Source of the DNA: Pilasporangium apinafurcum
Lineage: Eukaryota; Oomycota; Peronosporomycetes; Pythiales; Pythiaceae
DNA length: 64,000 nucleotides
Assembly (NCBI GenBank): GCA_001600495.1
Contig: BCKE01000059.1
Location: 137,575 to 201,574 of the forward strand
Reading direction: 5' to 3'
Shown: positions 21,354 through 31,039 of the stretch, in pieces
Position numbering within the stretch: the first letter of the stretch is position 1
How the letters are laid out: every line of letters starts with the position of its first letter
Notes under the pieces: generated by a model
Seen by the model: only the letters and a program-made list of their open reading frames with translations
Told to the model about the DNA's origin: nothing
The model's database searches: none
Position numbers and translations under genes: made by a program

Positions 21354-22715
21354 ATGGGCGCGGTCGGTCTGCATGACGACGCGCTAAAAGATCATCATCG
21401 ATCGTCATTCCTTACGACCACAAGCACATGCTGCTCTGTTGTCAGTGAAAGCCGACGATTAAGCTCTTATGATTCCTATACTACTCAGGACTGGCGTGCG
21501 ACCGAACGCATCTTGGAAGAGGAGGATCCCGATACGGTGAAATCTCAAAAACAGCTACAGACGCAACTCTTTGCCTCCTATTCGATCCGTGTCCTGAAAC
21601 AAGTACCTTTGCCTGACTGGGTGAAGATATTTGTGCCGCGCATCGTCCGGTTACAAACTGGTACAGTTCCCTATATGGAGTATAAGCGGTCGGAGATGGG
21701 CGAGATTCGCCAGCGGAAACTACTTAGTGTTTGGACACGTGTCGACCGTCTGCCGAAGAACGCTCTTTCCATTGATTTCCAGCAACCTGATGTCTCGTCA
21801 AACGATCGAAGTAGCAGTGATAAATGGGTTTTAAAGTTCGAGACGAAACACGACCGTGATGTGTGGGCCAAGAACATTCAGGACGCTATTGATTTGCTGG
21901 CTTGGATCAACAAATTCACACTCGGAACAGTGCTCTTTTCCTCAGCCAACTCTCAAATTGCGGAGTGCTACACCTGGAACGACCGTGACGGCCGCCCATC
22001 ATTCGTGCTGAAGGCCATGAACGCTGATTCAAAGAAGAAAACCCATAACGCACGCAATGAGATCAATATTCAACGGAAACTAACCAACTACTCTACCCAC
22101 CCAAACCTTGTGCATCTTCAAGATGCTTTCCGACAGAGGGACCGAGCCTACTTGATCCAAGAAAACTGTGCTGGTGGAGATCTCTATGAACACCTGAGTC
22201 AGAACGGCTACATGGCTGAAGCCCAGGCTAAAATCCTTTTCCGTCACATCGCAGAAGCCATTGCTTACATCCATGAGCAAGGTGTAGTTCATTTAGATAT
22301 CAAACCGGAGAACTTGTTTTTCAAGACGTCGCCCATGCAGTTAGAAACCATCAAGCTGGGCGACTTTGGTTCTGCTCATAGTCTGAATGAAGAGCTTGTG
22401 CAAGGCCCTGTGAGCTGCACTATCGGGTATGCGGCTCCAGAAGTGCTGGAATTAGGGGAAGTGAATTTTGCTGCTGATGTGTTCAGTGCCGGAGCTGTAT
22501 TGTACACCGTGTTATGCGGCTACTCACCGTTCAATGCTCCCTCGGACGAAGAGATGCTGGAGCGTACGTTGGTCGGCGAGATTGTGTTTGATGACTTGGA
22601 ATGGGCGCGTGTAAGCAATGAAGCCAAGGAATTGATTTCTGGTATGCTTCACCCTGACCCAAAGTTAAGATTGAGTATGGAAGAAGTACTCGATCATCCA
22701 TGGTTGCAATTGTAG
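21354..22715 (+). CDS. PH-domain serine/threonine protein kinase (CAMK-like)
   Basis: Single exon, 453 residues. Residues about 75-185 look like a PH domain (VKIFVPRIVRLQTGTVPYME ... WVLKFETKHDRDVWAKNIQDA, with the C-terminal helix Trp). Residues about 190-452 are a kinase: VLK (ATP-contacting Lys), HLDIKPENLF (catalytic loop), LGDFGSAH (DFG), GYAAPEVLE (APE), and DVFSAGAVLYTVLCGYSPF. HLD in place of HRD is seen in DAPK/MLCK-type CAMKs. The glycine-rich loop is degenerate: LGTVLFSSANSQIAECY lacks the GxGxxG pattern. Likely membrane-phosphoinositide-directed kinase; substrate unknown. Begins MGAVGL, so N-myristoylation is possible but not strongly predicted. Confidence 0.88.
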   Translation: MGAVGLHDDALKDHHRSSFLTTTSTCCSVVSESRRLSSYDSYTTQDWRATERILEEEDPDTVKSQKQLQTQLFASYSIRVLKQVPLPDWVKIFVPRIVRLQTGTVPYMEYKRSEMGEIRQRKLLSVWTRVDRLPKNALSIDFQQPDVSSNDRSSSDKWVLKFETKHDRDVWAKNIQDAIDLLAWINKFTLGTVLFSSANSQIAECYTWNDRDGRPSFVLKAMNADSKKKTHNARNEINIQRKLTNYSTHPNLVHLQDAFRQRDRAYLIQENCAGGDLYEHLSQNGYMAEAQAKILFRHIAEAIAYIHEQGVVHLDIKPENLFFKTSPMQLETIKLGDFGSAHSLNEELVQGPVSCTIGYAAPEVLELGEVNFAADVFSAGAVLYTVLCGYSPFNAPSDEEMLERTLVGEIVFDDLEWARVSNEAKELISGMLHPDPKLRLSMEEVLDHPWLQL

Positions 22716-23911
22716 AGTCGCAGTTGTTTTATTTATAAGAGCCTCGCAGTAGATTAAGGCAGGTATTTAATGACTCGAACATAACTTATCATAAATGGAG
22801 AAGAGAGCATTTTCGATTTTGGAAATTTACAAGCATGGAAGTGTTTAAGTTCATCTCTTTCGAGCTTGAGGAGAAACTACAGATTACAATCCAAGAAAAT
22901 TGTTGGAGATCCATCACCAACCTATGAATTACAGGTCTCCTGATGTAAGACTGTGATATACAAGAATCAGCACGTGAAGTGACTAAAACATTTCTTTGAT
23001 GGACATGATTTTAACTACTGACTAGTGCTTTGGGGAATGTCGCATGTGTTGACTACATGCCATGGGCATGTGTTTTCACGCGTTATGAGATGGAACTGGT
23101 TATCAGCGCGGCAGATTTCTTTCTATCAGCCGCTTCTCACGATGCATTGGCAGAGTCCAATATGTTGATATAGATCTTAGAGAGTCAGAAGTTGCTGTTA
23201 TTACTGAAGATTCAGCTGGCATGTTAATGAGACACGGATACGCCAACCCATTAGGCGACCAAAAAGCAGATGGTCCTACCCACGTTTTGGTGCTTTAGCC
23301 TCGAGCGTATGAATTATATAAGATTGCCACATAAGGAACCTGACGCCAATAGTTTTCATGGCGATTCAAACATTTTGGAAATATTTTGAGCAAGGAATTC
23401 GACTCTAGACTCTGTCGATGGAGTAAATGAATGAGTCACACGAGGAAGAGGAAAGCAAAATATCATTGATACCGAGCCAATCTTCTATCAATGGAGTAAA
23501 GGCGGCAATGGTGGATGCGCCATGTATCCTCAGCCATTATTATTCTCAGCAACCAGAGGAAAATTCATACAAAAAAGGTGGACTGATCCACTAACCCTTT
23601 CCCTTATCAAGCCTTATGCGCAAACGCGGGTTCACATGTATCGCGCCGATAAAATAACCGCTAAGATCTATCGATTAACCTCTTTAAATGCATAACAACG
23701 TACAATCACAGTGGTATTAACGAAAATTACTATTACAATTAACTGTATAATTGAATAACCTGCTAATGTGAGTTTATGTTCACTATACAATGGTCGGTGT
23801 TTCCACTGGCTGTAATATGACAATCGATCCATTTCTGAAAAAGCAAGCACGCGTGCACATAGTTCCCAATCACTCCATTATACGCAATCTATCACAGACT
23901 ACTATCACACC
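22716..23911. other. Gene-poor spacer before P5CS
   Basis: About 1.2 kb without a supported gene. Contains the perfect palindrome-like ACATGCC-ATG-GGCATGT at 23055-23071. The last roughly 250 nt should hold the P5CS promoter. Confidence 0.5.
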
Positions 23912-26182
23912 ATGCGGCGAGAAACTATGAGCCACGCCACCTCCGCCTTTGGCGCGCTCCAACAACGCGGTGTTACGCGAGGAGATCTCCAATATGCCAA
24001 CCGCATTGTCATCAAAATGGGCACAAGCGTCGTGTCCACAAGCGACGGCGAGCCTGCTCTCGGTCGAATCGCCTCAATGGTCGAGCAGATCTGTATGCTC
24101 AAGCGACAAGGGAAGGAAGTGCTGCTGGTCACGAGCGGCTCCATTGGTATCGGTCGCAAGCGGCTCAACAAACAGATTCTACTTTCCGCTTCCCTGCGTA
24201 CGCATGTACAAGGAAATCAACAGATGTTGGCACTGGAGAAACAGCGTGGTGCTATGGCAGCCGCAGGCCAAATTGGTCTCATGTCGTTGTACGAGACACT
24301 CTTCTCGCTCTACGATGTTGCTTGCTCACAGATGCTGGTGACTGGATCGGATTTTAAGACCGCTAAGAACCGTGCGAATATGAAGGACACGTTACTGAAT
24401 TTGCTAGAGTTGGATGTCATTCCGATTGTCAATGAGAATGACGCAGTTGGTGCATCTGATGGCACAGTATTCAAAGATAACGACTCATTGGCAGCGTTGG
24501 TCGGTGGCGAAATCGACGCGGATCTTCTGCTGCTACTGACCGATGTGGAAGGATTGTACAACAAACCTCCTTCACAACCTGGTGCCAAGATCATCTCAGT
24601 TTTCCACACGGACACGTCAGAATATGAAATTGGTGAGAAATCTGCTGTCGGTCGCGGTGGCATGGGCTCAAAGATTGAATCAGCGCAAATGGCGATCAAT
24701 CGTGGTGTGAAAGCAGTAGTCATCGCCAGCGGGTTTAAGTACGGGATTGTCACGCAAGTACTGAATGGTGCTAATTTGGGTACGCTGTTTGTGGCAAACC
24801 CAGGCGATTTATCAAAGGATTTCGTGTCTGCCGAAGACATGGCAATCGCTGCACGCGAAGGCTGCCGTCAATTACAGCGATTGACGTCACAAGAACGTGC
24901 CAACATTCTTCACCGAATTGCTAAAGAATTGGTAGATCAAAGTGCAGCTATATTGAAGGCTAATCACATGGATATACAAGCTGCGGAACTCTCGGTGCTG
25001 GACGAAGGGTTGCTGGCGCGATTGAAACTGACTAATGCTAAACTGAAAACCCTTGCGGATGGGATTCGAAGTATCGCACAGGCAGAAGAGCCCATTGGGA
25101 AGATGCTTAAGCGCACAGAACTTGCGTCTGGGTTGATTTTGCATCAGGAAACTGCTCCCATTGGTGTGTTGCTTGTTATCTTTGAAAGTCGACCTGATTC
25201 CTTACCGCAGATCGCCGCTTTGTCACTACGCAGTGGTAATGGACTGCTGCTCAAGGGAGGCAAGGAGGCTTTGCATAGCAATGCCATTCTGCATCGCATC
25301 ATTGTTGACGCCGTGGAAAGCGAAACGAATGGTAAAGTGAGCAAGAACGTCATCGGTCTTGTGACTTCTAGAGAAGAAATTTCAGATCTACTGCGATTGG
25401 ATGATGTCATTGATTTGTGTATCCCACGTGGATCCGGATCGATGGTTAGCCACATCAAGAAAAACACGCGCATCCCTGTGCTTGGCCATGCAGAAGGAAT
25501 TTGCCATATGTACATTCACAGCGCTGCCAAGTTGGAGACCGCTACAAAATTGGCTGTGGACGCCAAGATTGATTATCCAGCCGCTTGTAATGCACTTGAA
25601 ACGCTTCTCATGGATGAAGCATTGGTCGTGGATGGACGAGGCAAAGCGATCTTAGATGCGCTTGAAAACGCTGGTGTGACGCTGCATATGGGACCACGTA
25701 GCACAGAACTTGGTTTCGTCACGCAACGTTCGTTAAGCGCCAAGTCATTATCGACAGAATATGGTACGAAGGACTTGACAGTCGAAGTGATCAGCGGAGT
25801 AGATGCGGCAGTGAATCATATCAATGCCAATAGTAGCGGTCATACCGAGTGTATCGTTACAGAAGACGGTGAGGTTGCCAATTTTTTCCTACAAAACATT
25901 GATAGCGCCTGTGTCTTCCACAACGCTAGCACACGCTTCGCTGATGGCTATCGCTTTGGCCTTGGAGCAGAAGTGGGCATTAGTACCGGCAGAATCCATG
26001 CACGTGGGCCTGTGGGTGTGGAAGGATTGCTGACGACTAAATGGAAATTATGTTCCGAGAATGGTCATGCAGTATCGGAATTTTCCTCTTCTCGTGCAAA
26101 TCCTCTCAGTTACACGCACAAGCAGCTGGAACTCATTCAGAAAGAGGCAAATGTTGCCCGCCCAAAGAGCAGTCGACTGTAA
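23912..26182 (+). CDS. P5CS: Delta-1-pyrroline-5-carboxylate synthase (glutamate 5-kinase + gamma-glutamyl phosphate reductase)
   Basis: Single exon, 756 residues. Residues about 28-300 are the amino-acid kinase half: VIKMGTSVVS, LLVTSGSIGIG, VIPIVNENDAV, FKDNDSLAALV, TDVEGLYNKPP, GRGGMGSKIESA. Residues about 325-745 are the reductase half: PIGVLLVIFESRPDSLPQIA, LLLKGGKEALHSN, LCIPRGSGSMV, and DYPAACNALETLL containing the catalytic Cys; C-terminal region YRFGLGAEVGISTGRIHARG. It converts glutamate to glutamate semialdehyde/P5C with ATP and NADPH, the first committed part of proline synthesis. Fusion of both halves is the form known from plants and animals. Start at 23912 (MRRETMSHATS); MSHATS, five codons later, is an alternative. 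Confidence 0.97.
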   Translation: MRRETMSHATSAFGALQQRGVTRGDLQYANRIVIKMGTSVVSTSDGEPALGRIASMVEQICMLKRQGKEVLLVTSGSIGIGRKRLNKQILLSASLRTHVQGNQQMLALEKQRGAMAAAGQIGLMSLYETLFSLYDVACSQMLVTGSDFKTAKNRANMKDTLLNLLELDVIPIVNENDAVGASDGTVFKDNDSLAALVGGEIDADLLLLLTDVEGLYNKPPSQPGAKIISVFHTDTSEYEIGEKSAVGRGGMGSKIESAQMAINRGVKAVVIASGFKYGIVTQVLNGANLGTLFVANPGDLSKDFVSAEDMAIAAREGCRQLQRLTSQERANILHRIAKELVDQSAAILKANHMDIQAAELSVLDEGLLARLKLTNAKLKTLADGIRSIAQAEEPIGKMLKRTELASGLILHQETAPIGVLLVIFESRPDSLPQIAALSLRSGNGLLLKGGKEALHSNAILHRIIVDAVESETNGKVSKNVIGLVTSREEISDLLRLDDVIDLCIPRGSGSMVSHIKKNTRIPVLGHAEGICHMYIHSAAKLETATKLAVDAKIDYPAACNALETLLMDEALVVDGRGKAILDALENAGVTLHMGPRSTELGFVTQRSLSAKSLSTEYGTKDLTVEVISGVDAAVNHINANSSGHTECIVTEDGEVANFFLQNIDSACVFHNASTRFADGYRFGLGAEVGISTGRIHARGPVGVEGLLTTKWKLCSENGHAVSEFSSSRANPLSYTHKQLELIQKEANVARPKSSRL

Positions 26183-26271
26183 GTTCATTGCAAAACCCAA
26201 AAGCTTGTCTATTAGATAAATTCCTATTGCTTTTTAGCTAGCAATGACGAATGATAGAAAGACATGATTAA

Positions 26272-28959
26272 TCAAAATTCATCTTCATCACCCTCTTCAT
26301 CCTCATTCGATCGCTTGAGCCGCTTCCGACGGTCGCTTTCTGCACAAACCACATGCAAAATCAAAATAAGAATGAGACAATTGAGAAACAATAAAGTATC
26401 AAGCTCAGCGTACCGTTAATTGCTGAGAGATCCCTTGTGGCTTTGGCTCGTAACGTATCGATATCATCAGCATCCTCTGCCCACTCCAAGACCAGATGTC
26501 GACCATACAAATGCGAGCTCGAGAGCGCCGAAAACGCATTTAGTGCTTCCTGTTCGGTTAAAAACTCAACAAACGCAAATCCACGATGCTTGCCGTCGAA
26601 TTTCTTGGGCATTCGCACACGTTTTAATTGCCCAAACGCACCAAAAAGCTCTCGGATTTCGTTGCTAGTGGCTTCAAATGCAACATTCCGCACGATAATC
26701 TTGGATTTCCGTCCGCCGGCCGCCTCCTGTTCTGCTTTCCTTTTCGCCGACGCTATCACCCGTTTCTGAGAAAGTTTGAGATTCAGCGCATGACCATCCA
26801 CCACTGTCGATTGGAGCTTTGTGAGTGCAAGTTCTGCGTGCTTGGCATCCATAAACTCTACAAATCCAAAGCCCATGGACAACATTCCGCGCTTCGGGTC
26901 TTTCCGACGTGCGACTGTAACTTTGCGCAGTTTCCCGCACTGCTGGAAGAGCTTTTCGAGTGTAACTTCCTTTGTGGCAAAATTTAAGTTCTTGACACAA
27001 ATTGTGTTATTCGCATCGGCGGCAGGTTCTTCGTCACCATCTGCCACATCAGGCACGACTGCCGCAGCCTTGATACCTTTCTCTTCTCGCTTCTCGTCCT
27101 TTGACGCTGCTGTGGTGAATACCTTCACAGGTGCCCATTCCAAGTATAACGGCACATGTTGATATTTCTTATACGCCAATGCTCGGAACGCTTTTCGTGC
27201 TTCAGTTGGCTCGAAAAACTCAACTAGAGCCAAAGTTTTGGACGGAGGGACCAGGAAGCGGCCAATCGAGCCGTGTTTACGGAAGAGCTGCGCAAGCTCG
27301 TCTTCATCGGTTGTGTGGGGTAGATTCTTGACCAAAATGATGGTCGTACTACGCTCCACTTTTTGCTTCTGGTTGGTTTGTTTTACAAGTGCTCCTTCGA
27401 TTGCGTTCAAATCCACACCTTCTTTCGCAAAAAAATCTTTGTTTTCCTTCACCAACATTGTTTCTCCGATAGCTAATCGTACTGCCATATTGCCGTTCTC
27501 CTTGTCCATAATATCCCCACGCTTCACGCCCATCCGCTCTGCCAAAGAGCCCACAGTTGTATCACCTCGAATGTACGACGCGTTCCAGCCTGCCTGCTTG
27601 TTGGCGTTGAGCTGTCGCTCGAGCTCTTTCTTCTGTTTATAGGTCAAATTCGGATTCTCCAGCGCTGCCGCTGGATCCTGCTTTTCTGGCTTCATTCGTG
27701 CGTACATCACGTGCAACAAACGGCCCTGAAACGCAAAACCACTCAACGCCCTCAACGCTGCCTGAGCGTCGACTGTAGACTTGAACAACACAAAACCAAA
27801 ACCTTTGCGTCGTCGCGTTTCGTCCAGAGGCATATGTACCTCCAGAATTTGACCATACGGAGAAAAGAGATCTGTCAAATCTTCTTCGACAGCTGTGAAA
27901 GGGAGATTGCGTACAAATAACCGTGCTGTGGGTTTATTGTCGTCATCAGGAGTATCATTTTTGCTGTCTGTGGTATGTGTCTGCTTTACAGCTGCGTCTT
28001 TCGTTTTACTCTTATGTTCTGTGTTATCTTCTTCATCGTCTTCTTCAATGTCCTCTGCATATTCCTTCTCACTGCTGTCATCACCAAATTGTTTTTCTTC
28101 TCTGTCAATGTTCTTGCTGATTTTGGAACGCAAAAAGTCCATATCCGACATCTCCTTCTTCGGTTCTTCCTGCTTATCTGTCTGGTTAAGCTCTTCATAC
28201 TCGTCATCGCTATTTTCGCTGTCATCGTCATCTAATTCGTCCTTCAGCAATTTTGCTGCTTTTGCCTTCACCAGTCCCTCCGGCCCTTGAACATCGTCAT
28301 TTGCCCAGAAACGTGTCTTAGAACGTGCCTGCATAGTCTCCATAAATTCCTGAAACTCTTCGCTGGTTTCCGCATCGTTTCCAGTTGTCTTCTTGCCTTT
28401 CTTATCCGTTTTTGGGTCAGTTGAGGTTGTAGATTCGTCATTGATTGCTGGTGCTTTTTGTGTTTCACTACTAGTCTGTTGCTGTTGCTGGAAGCGAGAA
28501 CTACCAGCTGAATATCTACTCCACGGACGCGCAATCTCATTCGATTCTCTCTATTAAATCACAAAGACACAGTATTAGACATTGCATGCATGGGCTTAGA
28601 AGATTGCATTCATTTATGTTTCTTACTGATAGCGCCAGTCGCACGTTGATTTTGCACGTATCAAAAAAAGATTGATGGAAAAATCGGAGTGCTTGTTGTG
28701 TCTGCTCCGATGTCTTGTAGCCTACGAAACCAAAGCGCCGTGATTTCTTCCCATCCTTCGTGCGAATGACACAGGCATCTGTGACTTCGCCCTTGCTGGC
28801 AAAATGCTCTCTCAGCCGGTTCGTGTCCACATACGCAGGAAGATTTTGCACATATAAACGCGTGCAGTTGGCTTCTTTTGTATCCTGTTTCGCTTTGTCT
28901 GCCGGCGAGAGCGACTGCTGCTTCTGCAAAGGTGTCTTTATAGCTTCACTCATGCTCAT
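26272..28959 (-). CDS. MRD1: Multiple RNA-binding domain protein MRD1/RBM19
   Basis: Three exons: 28627-28959, 26414-28550, 26272-26339; 845 residues (yeast Mrd1 887). Five RRMs are visible: RLYVQNLPAYVDTNRL, RLFVRNLPFTAVEEDL, IILVKNLPHTTDEDEL, ICVKNLNFATKEVTL, IIVRNVAFEATSNEI. Each has an RNP1 (RRFGFVGY, KGFGFVLF, TLALVEFF, MGFGFVEF, RGFAFVEF). The linker after RRM1 (SRESNEIARPWSRYS) has the RPWS motif found in RBM19. An acidic/Lys stretch lies between RRM1 and RRM2, and the tail is KRLKRSNEDEEGDEDEF. Family role: nucleolar U3-snoRNP-associated factor for early pre-rRNA cleavage in 18S maturation. A CCAAT box at 29044-29048 lies 85 nt upstream of the start. Confidence 0.95.
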
Positions 28960-30324
28960 TCAGTGCCGCTTCCAGTCAATGTCTATTGATGATAGCCGCT
29001 CCAGCAGTTCCTACTGGTTGTGGACCACACCTATTTTCCCCAACCAATGAAGTACAACGAGGAAAAATTTCTAGAATGAGGGACAATTGAATTAATTTTA
29101 GCGAATACAATAAAGGATTTTTATTAATTTTAGCCAATCATCGTTAACTGAAAGTCGACATTCAGATGCATCTGTAGCTCATCATGAGTGCTTTTGTGTC
29201 ACCGCATCCTTTCGCGAATGGAAATTTAATATGTTGGCAAGATTTAATCGATGAAAGCTTTCCACACTCGTCTCTTTCAACAAGCAGTAGTCACGACAGC
29301 ACAGTACTAGCCAAACGACTCGACGTAGAACACAATTCTTTGATTATAAATAATTAAACTGAGATTGGTGCCATCCAGATCCACCGAATCACCATTATGT
29401 GGAGGACACATCAGATATAAAGAACGATTAACTTCCACCCCATTTCAACTTGAAGGATGGATGTGACAACTCAAACACGTCGAACACATGACATCACTGG
29501 TATATTATGCTATGGAATTACCGTTTTTGTAAGTAGCATGTGGATTTTTTTCTGTTTGTCGCAAATAGTTGCACACGAACAATATTGGTACTTATACTCC
29601 CATCATGAAGAATTTTGTTTAAAGCGACGGACACTACCTTCTTCATATCAAATACGATCGTTTGCTATGAGGCCAACACAAGCAACAATTGTGACATAGT
29701 AATGAAATATGCCGCTCAAAAGTGTTCTACTTATGCTGCCTTAACATACTGAACCTTGTCTGTACATGGGAACACCTTAACACTTTGAACATCACGCTCC
29801 CACATGCAAATATGATCAGTATGCTAGGAAGTGTTTGAGATCAACAGCCCAAATGACTGCGATATCAATAGCGACGACTTCGGTACTATTTGAAGAGATA
29901 TAAAGCTTTATTCTCTTTTTTCTATATGCATATATGCACCAAAGCCTGGATCATTTCCATAGGGTAGGCTGTAAGTGGACTCTGTTCTCACGAATAATCT
30001 TAGATATTACTATCAAGATAGCCCGAAGTCATCCTCGAGTTGCTACATGCCTTTCTTCAGCGCATGACGTGCGCCTTTTGTCCCATATAGTGATGTGGTC
30101 ACTCATCTCTCATATCGGTCCATGGCAGGAAAGTAGATCGAAATTGAAAAGATTACTTGATATCAACGAAGCAAATCCACACAACATGAGAGTCATGAAT
30201 TCTTGGGCTACAATATCTATCTATGCCATCCATTTATGAACAACAGTAGCGGATCAAAAAAAAACCATATTATCATGCGGTTAAATTCCATTCCAAATCC
30301 AATATATATACAACACGCACACAA
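28960..30324. other. Gene-poor spacer
   Basis: About 1.35 kb. The direct repeat ATTAATTTTAGC occurs twice within 29091-29135, and a CCAAT box (29044-29048) belongs to the MRD1 promoter. Frames here are short and without recognisable features; I do not call a gene. Confidence 0.5.
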
Positions 30325-30855
30325 TTAATGCAGAATGAAATTGAGCGAATGAGATTTCGGAGCCGAGTGGGAGCCATCCGAGTCGTCACTGTGATGACCA
30401 CTACCATTTTCACTCTCTTCTCGTTGCTGACTGTACTCTCCGCGGTGGTTTATCATCGAATCATTTGCAGACGATGAAGAATTGGCGTAGCTCCTATGCA
30501 ACTGCCCCTGTGTAGTCCCTTGGCGGCCACTCTCGTAGCTGTACTCGCCCACGTGGGGAGGAGCCACTCCTCCATTACCATTGTTGTCTCTTCCTACCGT
30601 CATCACTGTGCTGTTATTGCCATTGGTGTTACCGCCTTCTCCGTTGGTGAGTGTGTGGGTTTGGTTTTGCAGAAAGTCTTCCTTCATGGCCTTCAGATCT
30701 GCCAGCGGCAGCCCCATAAACACACCAAAGCCATAGTAGACCTTCTCGTCCTCATTCTCCTCGAGCTCTGACCCAGCGCCACTCGCACTACTCGCACCAT
30801 ATCCGTCGTGTGGTACCATCCCCCCACTTGGTCGCAGTGCCAGTCGATCGTCCAT
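30325..30855 (-). CDS. Hypothetical low-complexity protein
   Basis: Single frame of 176 residues with ATG at 30855. Not recognised. The only non-repetitive part is DEKVYYGFGVFMGLPLADLKAMKEDFLQNQ (residues about 37-66, first 20 shown as DEKVYYGFGVFMGLPLADLK), which could be a short conserved helix. The rest is Asn/Gly/Ser/His-rich. No signal peptide or membrane segment is seen. It may be real because the frame is open from a clean start and the Gly/Asn composition resembles disordered oomycete proteins, but it could also be spurious. Confidence 0.5.
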   Translation of the reverse strand: MDDRLALRPSGGMVPHDGYGASSASGAGSELEENEDEKVYYGFGVFMGLPLADLKAMKEDFLQNQTHTLTNGEGGNTNGNNSTVMTVGRDNNGNGGVAPPHVGEYSYESGRQGTTQGQLHRSYANSSSSANDSMINHRGEYSQQREESENGSGHHSDDSDGSHSAPKSHSLNFILH

Positions 30856-31039
30856 GCCGTTCTTTCTTCAGTTAGTCGGTCAGTCTAATAGACGCACTCG
30901 TTCTCGGACTGTTCTGGTCTGAATGGCTTCTTTTGAGTTTTCTATTCATCAGTTTCTTGTGTTATTAACACAAAATAACATATGCGTATCAGATACATGT
31001 TCTTAATCATCATGTTCCTCTCTAATTGTAGTCTATATC

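Noticed and set aside
23668-23850. Short minus-strand frame of 60 codons upstream of P5CS
   Set aside because: No recognisable features; expected by chance in an AT-rich spacer.
29457-30239. Two frames of 80 and 101 codons in the spacer after MRD1
   Set aside because: No similarity, no intron structure linking them, and random-looking composition.
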